DNA of 60,000 nt from Zygnema cylindricum. Taxonomy: Eukaryota > Streptophyta > Zygnematophyceae > Zygnematales > Zygnemataceae. Every line of letters begins with the position of its first letter. Within the stretch, counting starts at the first letter, position 1. A model generated the notes under the pieces. That model saw nothing but the letters and a program-made list of their open reading frames with translations, was not told the DNA's origin and searched no databases. This document shows positions 33,056 to 41,901 of this stretch, piece after piece. The stretch spans positions 64,001-124,000 of the forward strand of contig JBBHKE010000667.1 in NCBI GenBank assembly GCA_037447655.1. The letters are read 5' to 3'. A program made the position numbers and the translations under genes.

Positions 33056-34031
33056 GAAGTCCAGAAAGAGACAAGCAGTTGTTTGGTAGGTTTACCAAAA
33101 TTGGTACTTGACGGACCCAGGATTTGATCTTGGTACCTGCAGTTCGCCAATGTTGCCTGTTTGGTAGGTTTACCAAAATTGGTACTTGACGGACCCAGGA
33201 TTTGATCTTGGTACCTGCAGTTCGCCAATGTTGCCTGTAACAGTAAGCTTTGTCCTATAAGTCTAGGACTAGTGCTGAAGTATATAGGATTCGATAATTA
33301 TTTAACTTTGTACAAGTAGACAAATTCATTTAAAGACGCTAATAGATTCTTAGGATATAGATACAGTTCAGTATAGTACGGTTTACGGTACTTTGCGAAA
33401 CGAATAGCGCACATTTGTTTCGACGACGAAACAAACATCGAGCATATATTTTCGACGGCTAGAGTTCAAAGCCGGTTTTCATCGAACGGCCAAGATACGT
33501 GCCGAGATCGCGAAATTAGCGTTTTGGCGGTTTTGGGTCATCACCACATTAGGTAACACGTGGCACAACCTCACTAGCTTGTGGCATCTTCGGAGAATAT
33601 GGGAACGAATCCGGATATGGCAGACGTCGACATTTTGGCCATGCCGTACGATGGCCGTACTGAAAGTACTCCGGCACCTGTACCTTTGTGTACTACACGG
33701 TATTCTAATTGGTAACGTACTCTAGTAGTAGAGGGTTTAGAGATGGATTTAGGACTTAGAAAAATTGGTAGGTAGCCGCCTCTCTCCTAGAGTGTTTCGG
33801 TATAAAAGCTCAACTTTGACCCTTCATAACTTACTACTTAGGGGAGCAAATTTAGAGATTCTTTTTGCTATCAACTCAAGGGAGTCTTCTCTTCACAAGA
33901 GTTAAGGTGGTCAGAGTTTTTGTTTGCCAGGGTTGCAGTTATTCTTTCGGAAACACAAAGGGGTCAGGGTTATCCTAGGGGCTTCGTGTGAGCTACCAAT
34001 TCTGATGACCTATGAAGTCCTCAGAAATGCA
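33056..34031 (+). repeat. Element K 3' LTR, part 2
   Basis: Continuation of 28710-28871 after element L. It holds a 78-bp tandem duplication (33080-33235), the TTTGTTTCG palindrome (33410-33432), a GTAC block (33648-33700), TATAAAAG at 33802-33809 and the leader hairpin region. It ends at cagaaatgca (34031), matching the D-type LTR end. Confidence 0.82.
33080..33235. repeat. 78-bp tandem duplication inside the K LTR
   Basis: Two identical 78-bp units (33080-33157 and 33158-33235) starting tgtttggtaggtttacc. Each unit contains the T-arm-like stretch gacccaggatttgatc, so the tRNA-like module itself has been doubled. Identity suggests a recent event. Confidence 0.95.
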
Positions 34032-34284
34032 CAAATAAGCCGAAACGCGTTGTATCGGGAACGTTAAGGGTTGTAACACTCCCCTAATATCTACATTTAT
34101 ACGACAACGTAACATATGAAACCTGTTCCGACATAAATTTCCCCTTAAGGTTTTGGGCACTATTCGACTATTTTGCGGGTCAAAAATGCCCGTTTTTATC
34201 GTAATGCTATTTTTTGAGAATTACCATATGCAAATTCACCTATCAACTAATTGTTTCCTTTTGTTTGAGCTTTTTATGCTCAGC
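34032..34284. other. Sequence without recognised feature
   Basis: About 250 bp between the K LTR and the LINE fragment. AT-rich, no coding similarity seen. It may be part of the LINE host sequence. Confidence 0.5.
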
Positions 34285-34577
34285 TTAGCTCGCTTCTTTT
34301 CCTCTTGGGGGTCTTTTAGTTGATGTTGCCACTTTTGAGCCCGCAATTGGCACTCGCCAAGGTGATCCGTTAAGGGAACATTTTTTTTTTCTAGCCCATC
34401 TTCAAGCAATACAAGCGTCAACTACAGTCTTCCCGGGTTGTTTATTTCCTTCAATCGCGGATGACACGTATATCGTGGGTCCGATCGATCAAGATTTTTC
34501 TACTTTCTCTCATTTTGCAGACCAACTTCATCGCATCGAGCTCTTTGTCAAACCTTTTAAGTGTGTCGCTTGGTGCC
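34285..34577 (+). pseudogene. LINE-type reverse transcriptase, part 1 (split by A)
   Basis: Non-LTR RT core in several frames: GTRQGDPL (about 34350-34375), an AHLQAIQ-like helix, then IADDTYIVGP (the ADD catalytic site, about 34455-34485), HFADQLHRIELFVKPFKCVAWC. A T-run at 34380-34389 shifts the frame. The order QGDPL...ADD...KC..W is that of LINE RT. Element A is inserted after the gtgcc at 34573-34577; the gene resumes at 38949. Confidence 0.78.
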
Positions 34578-35310
34578 TGAAACTCTGAGACCTCCATTGG
34601 CCCTCAGAGTATGCAGATCCAAAAGAAGCTAATCTAGATAGTGCCGACTCCAAGTTAATATAAACCCAAGTGACTGACCCCTTGACAGTCAGAACCCCAA
34701 TATAGATTCACCCCTGTGAAATAACACTTTCTGTGTGCTCAGTTCCACCACAGAATGCAAAGTTAGAATATGAGATTTGGACACATTCACCCACTTTGAC
34801 TTTCCCTTAGAAATACAGCCACCCTGGCAGACAAAAACTCTGACCGACTACACCCCTGTGTAGCCTAGACTCCCCTGAGTCCGCAGCAAAAAGAATCACT
34901 GAAAATGGTCAAGTAAATTGATAGTTATGGCTGGCCAAAGTTTGCCATTTATACAGGGTGCTCTCTGGGAGAGGCAGCTGCCTACCCAAAATTTTCTAAG
35001 TCCTATTCCCTCTCTAAAACTCTATCTACTGAAGTACGGCACCAATCAAATTACTGTGTCGTACAGAAAAGTACAGGTGCCGGTGTACTTTCTGTACGGC
35101 CATTGTACGACATGGCCAAAATGTCGACACGTGTCAAATCAGGATTAGTTCCTGTAATCTCCGGAATTCCCGTAGTCCAATGTTATCACGCCACGTGTCA
35201 CATGACGTGACAAAGACCGTAAAACGCCAAAAATGCCTTTTCCGTGATCGCGGCGCCTATCGTGGCCGTCCGATCAAGACCGGCTATAATCGTAGCCGCT
35301 GAAATTCGAC

Positions 35311-35403
35311 GCGCGGTATTTTTTTCGCTTTCGAAACAAATGCGCGGTATTTGTTTCGCTGTCGAAACAAATGCGCGGTATTTGTTTCGCTATCGAAACA
35401 AAT
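35311..35403. repeat. 31-bp palindromic unit, three tandem copies
   Basis: Three units of 31 bp, each with the inverted pair atttgtttcg / cgaaacaaat around a short centre. The second set is at 38440-38532 in the other LTR. Other LTRs in the window hold only one such palindrome (for example 11275, 25520, 29610), so A has expanded it. Confidence 0.92.
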
Positions 35404-35587
35404 GCGTGGTATCCGTTTTGCCCCCATTCCGTACTTCGTACTAAACTAAACTGTATCTATGTACTAAGTATCTATTAGCCGTTAAACGGATTAATCTACA
35501 TATAACGATTTATATATTTGTCAAACCCTATATATCGTAATATCTGTTCTAGACATAACGGCTAGAGCTAACGGCTAACGCGGATTG

Positions 35588-35628
35588 ATGGACGGTAGGT
35601 ACCAGGATCAATTCCTGGGTCCGTCAAC
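35588..35628 (+). other. tRNA-like T-arm/acceptor block in LTR A
   Basis: tgatggac...gtccgtca enclose ccagg-atcaatt-cctgg, a 5-bp stem with a 7-nt loop like a tRNA T-arm; ggatcaattcc resembles a B-box. Antisense to the element. The same block recurs in most related LTRs (near 950, 11485, 14495, 32830, 40970, 49280, 59955). Confidence 0.55.
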
Positions 35629-35819
35629 CAACTTTTGGTAAGACTACATAATTTACCCCCTGTCTTCTCTAGAGAGCCTAGGCAGCCATGGCTCTAGCTC
35701 CCTATCCAGCCTTCAGTGACTACGACAAGTATGGGGGCTTGGAAAGGGGAGTTAGAGGCAGACCGCGTCAGCTCTTTTTCTATCCTAATACAGACCTATA
35801 AAATACTCAAATATCAACA

Positions 35820-35830
35820 CTCCCCTTATT
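35820..35830 (-). other. Element A polypurine tract
   Basis: AATAAGGGGAG on the minus strand, directly before the 3' LTR start TGTTGATATTTG. It primes plus-strand DNA synthesis. The same tract is seen in E (43540) and, slightly changed, in D, L, K and X. Confidence 0.85.
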
Positions 35831-35848
35831 TTCTAGTCTATTTTTCTT

Positions 35849-37726
35849 TTAACTTCCACAAACAAGTAAACAAACACCCCCTCCCCTTTTTCTTTTCTTT
35901 TTCCTTTTTCCTTTTCCTTTCATAAAACTTAAGTATTTAACAGAGTGGATAAAATGAACTGAAATGATAATTGTATCACATATTTTATTTAACATCCCAT
36001 TTTTCTTAAACCCGAGCAAAGATTTTATCCACCTCTTCCCTTTTCCATCCACACTAAATCCACTTTCCCTCTTGAAATTCAAACAACCAGCCCCATCCCC
36101 AACCTTCAACACATACCCGGATGATAACCCTTTTACAGGCACATCTTCACAAGAGACATCACACCAAGTAGTGATGTCAAATCCATCCACCTCCAAATAT
36201 TCCCAAAAACCACTAGTCCCCACTAAGTTCCTCATAAGATCTACATCTTCCGTAATCATATTTTTATCCATGATAATTACCCCATTTTCTGAACTTCCCT
36301 CACTGTCTCCCATGGAATTCTTTCCACTATCACTTTCTATTTTAATTCCCAATAAATATTTCTCTTCTCCCCTATCTTTTAAAACCCCCTCTAGAATTAA
36401 TTCTCCCCTTTCCTCGGAATCCGTTGAAGTCTCCCTTTCCGACCAGTTTTCTGTTTCCAAAATATTTATGAAACTATCCTCAATATTTTGAACTTCTTCA
36501 AGTATCTCCTCTCTCTTTACTTCCCTTATACCTCCAAAAGCACACTGTTGCCTTCGTCCTATTTCTGTGTACTTTTCTCTCTTCCCCATTCTACCGATGT
36601 GAAGAAGCTCCAATTTTTCTTCATCCTCTTTCTCCTCTTCCTCTTCGTCCTCCTCATCCACATTCCAACTTCTAAGTTTTTCCAAACAAGGGCATTCCTC
36701 CATATAATGACCCGGTTCCCTACAAAAGAAGCAAACCCCTTTTTTCAAAGCTCCCGTGCCTTTTCCTCTCCCTCTCTTTCCACCAAAGTTCCGATAAGGT
36801 TTACCTTTGTCTTTCTTTCTCTCATCACGCTTCCGCTTGTCACCACCGTTCTTCTCATCACGCTTCCGCTCGTCACCGCCGTTCCTCTCATCACGATTCC
36901 GCCAATCACCACCAGCTGAAAATGCATTGACCCTGTCCTTTCCCCTACGAAGCTCCAAAATGCTTTCCCTCACAAGAATTATCCCCATGGTAAAGCTCCA
37001 AGTCCATGAGGAGCCATCCATTGCCTGCATACGACAAATTATGTTTTCGTACTCATCTGGGAGTTTCATAATTAGTGTATTAATCTTACTCTCCTCAGAT
37101 TCTACATATCCCGCACTAGTAAGCTCAACATATAACGCAGCAATATCATTACAAAACTCTATCATGCTACCGCCTTTATAAACGTAGGCATCTATTTCTT
37201 GTTTTACTAATTGCTGCCTCTGAATAGTCTCACTCTTATAAATCTGAGTTAGTGCTTCCCATATCTCCGAAGACTTGGTTAGACTTAAAAGAGTGATAGC
37301 TATCGACTTAGACACATATCTAAGTATGAGATGTTTTGCTATAGTGTTTTTGTATTCCCATATTTTCCTGTCATTTTCTTCAGTTTTAATCCCTACATGT
37401 GGTACCATAGCTGAGAGCCTAGCTCCCCTCACCATAGGTGTCCCTTTTTCCTTCTCCCCTATTTCCCCATCCACGGAAAGGTTTTTCCCTTCACCTTCCG
37501 TTGCATCTGAACTCCAGGTGATATTCTGGACAGTCTCAGATGATTCTCCGTAGTAAGCTCCTCCAAAGCTAGGTGGCGGACATCTCACTTGTCCCGCAAC
37601 AATTCCCCATAAGTGCTTCTCGAAAAGCAATCCCTCCATTGTAAACGCCCAATACGTGAAGCCTGTTCCATCAAACATAGGCACCCTAGATGGTGGGCCC
37701 ATAACCTGAAACTCTGAGACCTCCAT
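35849..37726 (-). CDS. Element A: 625-aa Gag fused to collapsed pol remnants
   Basis: Uninterrupted frame from ATG 37726, which lies 20 bases inside the LTR. Residues 7-15 are encoded across the PBS (Q-V-M-G-P-P-S-R). Residues 15-45 hold F-x-x-F-T-Y-W-x-F and 115-265 the UBN2-like Gag fold. Residues 265-325 are Arg/Lys/Asp repeats and a GKRGRGKG patch, and the CCHC knuckle is C332-C335-H340-C345. 356-372 is almost all Asp/Glu. CAFGGI (395-400) is the stretch that precedes protease in D, but the protease is missing. 455-500 resembles RT end blocks (KYLLGIKIESD, NGVIIMD) and 516-600 RNase H (FDITTWCDVSCED, SGYVLKVGDGAGC, KRWIKSLLGF) with the Glu motif deleted. It ends in a Lys/Arg tail. Likely structural only. 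Confidence 0.9.
   Translation of the reverse strand: MEVSEFQVMGPPSRVPMFDGTGFTYWAFTMEGLLFEKHLWGIVAGQVRCPPPSFGGAYYGESSETVQNITWSSDATEGEGKNLSVDGEIGEKEKGTPMVRGARLSAMVPHVGIKTEENDRKIWEYKNTIAKHLILRYVSKSIAITLLSLTKSSEIWEALTQIYKSETIQRQQLVKQEIDAYVYKGGSMIEFCNDIAALYVELTSAGYVESEESKINTLIMKLPDEYENIICRMQAMDGSSWTWSFTMGIILVRESILELRRGKDRVNAFSAGGDWRNRDERNGGDERKRDEKNGGDKRKRDERKKDKGKPYRNFGGKRGRGKGTGALKKGVCFFCREPGHYMEECPCLEKLRSWNVDEEDEEEEEKEDEEKLELLHIGRMGKREKYTEIGRRQQCAFGGIREVKREEILEEVQNIEDSFINILETENWSERETSTDSEERGELILEGVLKDRGEEKYLLGIKIESDSGKNSMGDSEGSSENGVIIMDKNMITEDVDLMRNLVGTSGFWEYLEVDGFDITTWCDVSCEDVPVKGLSSGYVLKVGDGAGCLNFKRESGFSVDGKGKRWIKSLLGFKKNGMLNKICDTIIISVHFIHSVKYLSFMKGKGKRKKKRKRGGGVCLLVCGS
37692..37706 (-). other. 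Element A primer-binding site
   Basis: GGTTATGGGCCCACC on the minus strand, directly after the LTR CA end. It extends by one base (A) as a match to the anticodon arm of plant-type initiator tRNA-Met. The same half-tRNA site is known from Drosophila copia, whose next base differs. The internal ATG is in frame with gag. Confidence 0.85.
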
Positions 37727-37976
37727 TGGCCCTCAGAGTATGCAGATCCAAAAGAAGCTAATCTAGATAGTGCCGACTCCAAGTTAATATAAACCCAAGT
37801 GACTGACCCCTTGACAGTCAGAACCCCAATATAGATTCACCCCTGTGAAATAACACTTTCTGTGTGCTCAGTTCCACCACAGAATGCAAAGTTAGAATAT
37901 GAGATTTGGACACATTCACCCACTTTGACTTTCCCTTAGAAATACAGCCACCCTGGCAGACAAAAACTCTGACCGA

Positions 37977-38010
37977 CTACACCCCTGTGTAGCCTAGACT
38001 CCCCTGAGTC
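37977..38010 (-). promoter_or_regulatory. Element A leader hairpins
   Basis: CTACAC-CCCT-GTGTAG (37977-37992) and GACTC-CCCT-GAGTC (37997-38010), both perfect and both downstream of the TATA box, so within the predicted RNA leader. Conserved across the family with one paired base change in D. Confidence 0.55.
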
Positions 38011-38075
38011 CGCAGCAAAAAGAATCACTGAAAATGGTCAAGTAAATTGATAGTTATGGCTGGCCAAAGTTTGCC

Positions 38076-38082
38076 ATTTATA
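38076..38082 (-). promoter_or_regulatory. Element A TATA box
   Basis: TATAAAT on the minus strand, in the context GCACCCTGTATAAATGG. Matching boxes occur in L (32241-32247), K (33802), I (15058) and M (about 41525). It predicts transcription start near 38045-38050. Confidence 0.6.
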
Positions 38083-38162
38083 CAGGGTGCTCTCTGGGAG
38101 AGGCAGCTGCCTACCCAAAATTTTCTAAGTCCTATTCCCTCTCTAAAACTCTATCTACTGAA

Positions 38163-38237
38163 GTACGGCACCAATCAAATTACTGTGTCGTACAGAAAAG
38201 TACAGGTGCCGGTGTACTTTCTGTACGGCCATTGTAC
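38163..38237 (-). promoter_or_regulatory. GTAC-rich upstream block of element A
   Basis: Six GTAC tetramers within 75 bp, 85-160 bp upstream of the TATA box. GTAC is palindromic and is the core bound by plant SBP-domain proteins and of algal copper-response elements. Comparable blocks sit at the same place in the other LTRs. Confidence 0.45.
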
Positions 38238-38948
38238 GACATGGCCAAAATGTCGACACGTGTCAAATCAGGATTAGTTCCTGTAATCTCCGGAATTCCC
38301 GTAGTCCAATGTTATCACGCCACGTGTCACATGACGTGACAAAGACCGTAAAACGCCAAAAATGCCTTTTCCGTGATCGCGGCGCCTATCGTGGCCGTCC
38401 GATCAAGACCGGCTATAATCGTAGCCGCTGAAATTCGACGCGCGGTATTTTTTTCGCTTTCGAAACAAATGCGCGGTATTTGTTTCGCTGTCGAAACAAA
38501 TGCGCGGTATTTGTTTCGCTATCGAAACAAATGCGTGGTATCCGTTTTGCCCCCATTCCGTACTTCGTACTAAACTAAACTGTATCTATGTACTAAGTAT
38601 CTATTAGCCGTTAAACGGATTAATCTACATATAACGATTTATATATTTGTCAAACCCTATATATCGTAATATCTGTTCTAGACATAACGGCTAGAGCTAA
38701 CGGCTAACGCGGATTGATGGACGGTAGGTACCAGGATCAATTCCTGGGTCCGTCAACCAACTTTTGGTAAGACTACATAATTTACCCCCTGTCTTCTCTA
38801 GAGAGCCTAGGCAGCCATGGCTCTAGCTCCCTATCCAGCCTTCAGTGACTACGACAAGTATGGGGGCTTGGAAAGGGGAGTTAGAGGCAGACCGCGTCAG
38901 CTCTTTTTCTATCCTAATACAGACCTATAAAATACTCAAATATCAACA

Positions 38949-39060
38949 GTGCCCACGAGGTTTGCTGTCAGATTGCTCACGTCACAACGGTTTTCATCAT
39001 AGTTATTCAAAACGTATAATGCCCATGAAACGAACGCGCAAATATTACGTATGATTCGCA
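38949..39060 (+). pseudogene. LINE-type reverse transcriptase, part 2
   Basis: Resumes the RT after element A: gtgcc duplicates the target, then CPRGLLSDCSRHNG...RIMPMKRTRKYYV and a stop. In LINE RTs the KC..W-P segment is followed by such a linker. Similarity is lost after 39060. Confidence 0.65.
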
Positions 39061-39608
39061 TCCAACGATTTTTCAAAAATTGATAAAATGCGTACTCGAC
39101 TATGAACGCGTACATTCTTGTACATTTACGTGTTGTGTCCATGTATATTAGTACTTTTATGGTTTTTTAAGGGGGATTTTAGGGTTATTAGGGTACATTC
39201 TCGTGCATTTGCGAATATTTTAAGACAACTATCGTCTATTTTTCGTACATTTAGGTACAATGTCCGTATATGTTCGTACTTTGGACGGTTATGATTTAAA
39301 GGCTTTTAGGGTACATTCATGTACATTTCTATATACTTGTGTTATATTGCATTAAAGTCTCCATACATTTACGTACAGTGTCTGCGTATTTCTATACTTT
39401 TTAGGGTTACTTAACAGGGGATTTTACAGTTTTAGGGTACAATTTTGAACATTACGTACAAATCAGTACAACTGCCCTACATTTTACGTATTTTTAGTAT
39501 TTTTATAATTTCGTACATTTGCGTATATTTTCCGTTTGTTTTGGGATTTTTTTAGGGATTTTTTCGGGTTAAGATGACAATTTCCGAACATTTTTGTATA
39601 CTGTATAG
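39061..39608. other. AT-rich noncoding sequence rich in gtacatt words
   Basis: About 550 bp with many tacatt, gtacatttac and gggtacatt words and T-runs, probably decayed repeat. No coding similarity. Confidence 0.55.
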
Positions 39609-39616
39609 CAAAAACT

Positions 39617-39857
39617 TAGTGTTGGGTATCGGGTAGTTTCATATCGCGATTATTTCGATATTCGATATATCGAATATCGATCGAGCAGATTCCTCGATAT
39701 ATCGTACCGGGACCAACATAAATTATCGCGATATATATCGCAAATATTGCATATCCGAACAGTCAGAGTACGGAAAACCGTACCAAAAAGCGTACTGAGA
39801 ATCGTACGAAAAATCGTACAAATATTTTGCCCCCCCCCCCCCCCCACCCATTGAGCG

Positions 39858-39897
<40 letters not shown>

Positions 39898-40067
39898 TTG
39901 AAAAAAAAATCTAAAATTTTCATTTTCGATATATCGTCGATACGATATATCGGCGATATATCGCGATAATTTGAAATTCGATATATCGAAGCAATATATC
40001 GAATATCGGGTACATGAAATTCGATATATATCGAATATCGACAATGGGTCCGCGATACCCAACACTA
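39617..40067. mobile_element. hAT-type MITE with G/C homopolymer core
   Basis: 451 bp with terminal inverted repeats TAGTGTTGGGTATCG / CGATACCCAACACTA and an exact 8-bp target duplication caaaaact (39609-39616 and 40068-40075), the hAT signature. The arms are made of cgatatatcg words and can pair with each other. The centre has about 14 C followed, after a short spacer, by about 35 G. No transposase, so mobilised in trans. Confidence 0.9.
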
Positions 40068-40189
40068 CAAAAACTAAACGAAATATACAAAAAATACAAA
40101 ATTGATGAATACTGCGTAAAAATAAAATAAAATAAAAAATCGCATAAATTGCGATCTTTTTTTTGTTTTACTTTAAGGATTTTGACGAC
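40068..40189. other. Short AT-rich spacer
   Basis: Flank of the MITE, including the 8-bp duplication. It runs into the LINE similarity near 40175-40190. No feature seen. Confidence 0.5.
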
Positions 40190-40746
40190 AATCTGTTGGG
40201 TGTGCTTCACCACCTTTGGTCATGGGATTTTTGATCTTACGGAGGGGCCACTTGCTCGTCAACAAGCTAACCTACCTATTTCCAACGCCGGTTTAGGTTT
40301 GATTACCACAGCGAAGTTGCGCCAGCCGCGCATCTGGGTATTTGGGCTTTGTTAGTTCCTACCTTCACTTCTCGTTTCATTGTGGATGATGTGCCTATTC
40401 TGGCGCAAGTTGTCTCTAAGGTGGAAGACAGGCTATTTTCATTTCACCAAGCTCTCCTTCCATCTCGTGCGCCACTCCCCCGGACGTTCAAAACCAGCTT
40501 CCACCTTTTCATTCCCTCATGGCCGACTTTAACTTCCAACTTCAACAACGCATATCTCAACAAGTGGTCGCCAATGATTTTGGAAGCCTCTTAGAGGCGC
40601 TACCTTCGACTCAAGCTCGTGCTCGTTTACGTTCATCTTATGGGCCTGGGTTGGTGCGTGGCTACAAGCGACACCAAAAATTTTGACACTCCGTCTATCG
40701 TCTGACCAATTTACTTTTGTTCTTCGCTTACTGTTAGGTTTGCTGC
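40190..40746 (+). pseudogene. LINE fragment, post-RT region
   Basis: ARQQANLPISNAGLGLITTAKLRQ, then in another frame HLGIWALLVPTFTSRFIVDDVPILAQVVSKVEDRLFSFHQALL and FHSLMADFNFQLQQRISQ-like sequence, then GPGLVRG. The LP...GLGL and AHLGIWA blocks are typical of the region after RT in a family of LINE-like elements. Copia LTR M cuts it at 40746. The same stretch is seen on the minus strand at 58240-58650. Confidence 0.65.
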
Positions 40747-41901
40747 TGTTGAAATTATGTATTTTCAAGGTTTGGAATAGGAAAATAAATCAAAAGAAAA
40801 CAACAAAGGCGGCTTGCTTTTCACTCAACTCTCCAAGTCCCCACACTTGTCTCAGTCACTGAAGACTGGAGAGGGAGTCAAAGCCATGGCTGCCTATGCT
40901 GTCTTAGAAGAAAGAGTAGGCTAAACTTAGTTTGTACCAAAAGAGGGTAACGGAACCAGGACTTCATCCTGGTACCTATCATGCGAAAAATTTGCCGGTA
41001 GCCTTTAATTCTATCTTATAACTTAGGACTAGTGCTAGATTATTTGTGGAACGATACTTATTTGAATGTGAACATTGCGTTACTATTCATTTAACATTTC
41101 ATGAGACGGAACATAGATAGAAATGAATTAGAACACATGAATTCTGGACCGTACGGAACTAACGAACAACATTAATTCGACGGCTAAGTTTACATGTCGG
41201 CATTCATCGAACGGTTATGGTAGGAGCCGAGATTGCGGATAGGGCGTTTTGGCGTTTTCCAGACACCGCCACTCCAAATGACACATGGCGACATCGTACG
41301 GGTTTGCGGAATCTTCGGAGTGCAAGACAACAAATCCGGATGTGACAAATATCATTATTATGGCGATGTAGTACCATGTCCGTACAGAAAGTACTCCGAC
41401 ACTTGTACTTTATTGTACGGTACAGTCGTGTGATTGGTCCGCACCTGAGTACTAGAGGGTTTAGAGAGGGGTTTAGGACTTGGAATATTTTGGGTAGGTA
41501 GCCGCCTCTCCCATAGAGCATCTTGTATAAAAGGCAAACATTGGCCAGTCATAACTATCAATATACTTGACCATTTTCAGTGATTCTTTTTGTTATTGAC
41601 TCAGAGGAGTCCAGGCTACATAGAGGTGTAGTCGGTGAAAGTGTTTTCCTACCAGGGTGGCTGCATTTCTAAGGGAAATTCAAATTGGGGAATGTTATCC
41701 AAAACTCATATTTTTAACTCTGCATTCTGTGGTAGAATTGAGCACACAGAAAGTTTTATTTCACACAGGTGAATTTGTAATGGGGTTCTGATTGTCAAAA
41801 GGTCTATCATTTGGGTTTATATAAACTTGGAGTCTGCACTATCTAGATTAGCTTGTTTGGACCTGCGAATTTAATGTGGCAATGGAGCCCATAGACTTAC
41901 A
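40747..41901 (+). repeat. Element M 5' LTR
   Basis: 1155 bp, starts TGTTGAAATTATG and ends agacttaca. T-arm-like block near 40960-40985, GTAC block 41370-41420, TATAAAAG near 41526, leader hairpin region near 41610-41640. Followed by a PBS with one change (AGTTATGGGCCCACC). Confidence 0.85.

Larger units (their letters stand above)
34578..35819 (-). repeat. Element A 3' LTR
   Basis: 1242 bp, same sequence as 37707-38948. Plus-strand ends tgaaactctg and atatcaaca. It contains all family signals: two leader hairpins, TATA, GTAC block, triple 31-bp palindrome (35311-35403) and the T-arm-like block (35588-35628). Confidence 0.95.
34578..38948 (-). mobile_element. Element A: young gag-only copia derivative
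   Basis: 4371 bp, minus strand. The 5-bp target duplication gtgcc is exact (34573-34577 and 38949-38953). LTRs of 1242 bp (34578-35819 and 37707-38948) hold a constant offset of 3129 and I found no difference between them by eye, so insertion is very recent. The internal part is only 1887 bp and has one long frame, a PBS and a polypurine tract. It cuts a LINE RT gene. With no protease, integrase or RT it must use proteins of another copia element. Confidence 0.95.
37707..38948 (-). repeat. Element A 5' LTR
   Basis: 1242 bp. In element sense: TGTTGATATTTG start (38948), tRNA-like arm (38717-38757), triple palindrome (38440-38532), GTAC block (38163-38237), TATA at 38076-38082, hairpins (37977-38010), CA end at 37707. 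The constant spacing of all signals to 34578-35819 shows no indel between the two LTRs. Confidence 0.95.

Noticed and set aside
35588-35628. A functional tRNA gene in the copia LTR A
   Set aside because: Only the T-arm and a neighbouring 8-bp inverted repeat are present; there is no D-arm, anticodon arm or canonical length.
39723-39923. Poly-Pro/poly-Gly ORFs near 39723-40065 and 53524-54006
   Set aside because: They translate the C/G runs and AT-rich palindromes of the hAT MITEs; no codon logic.
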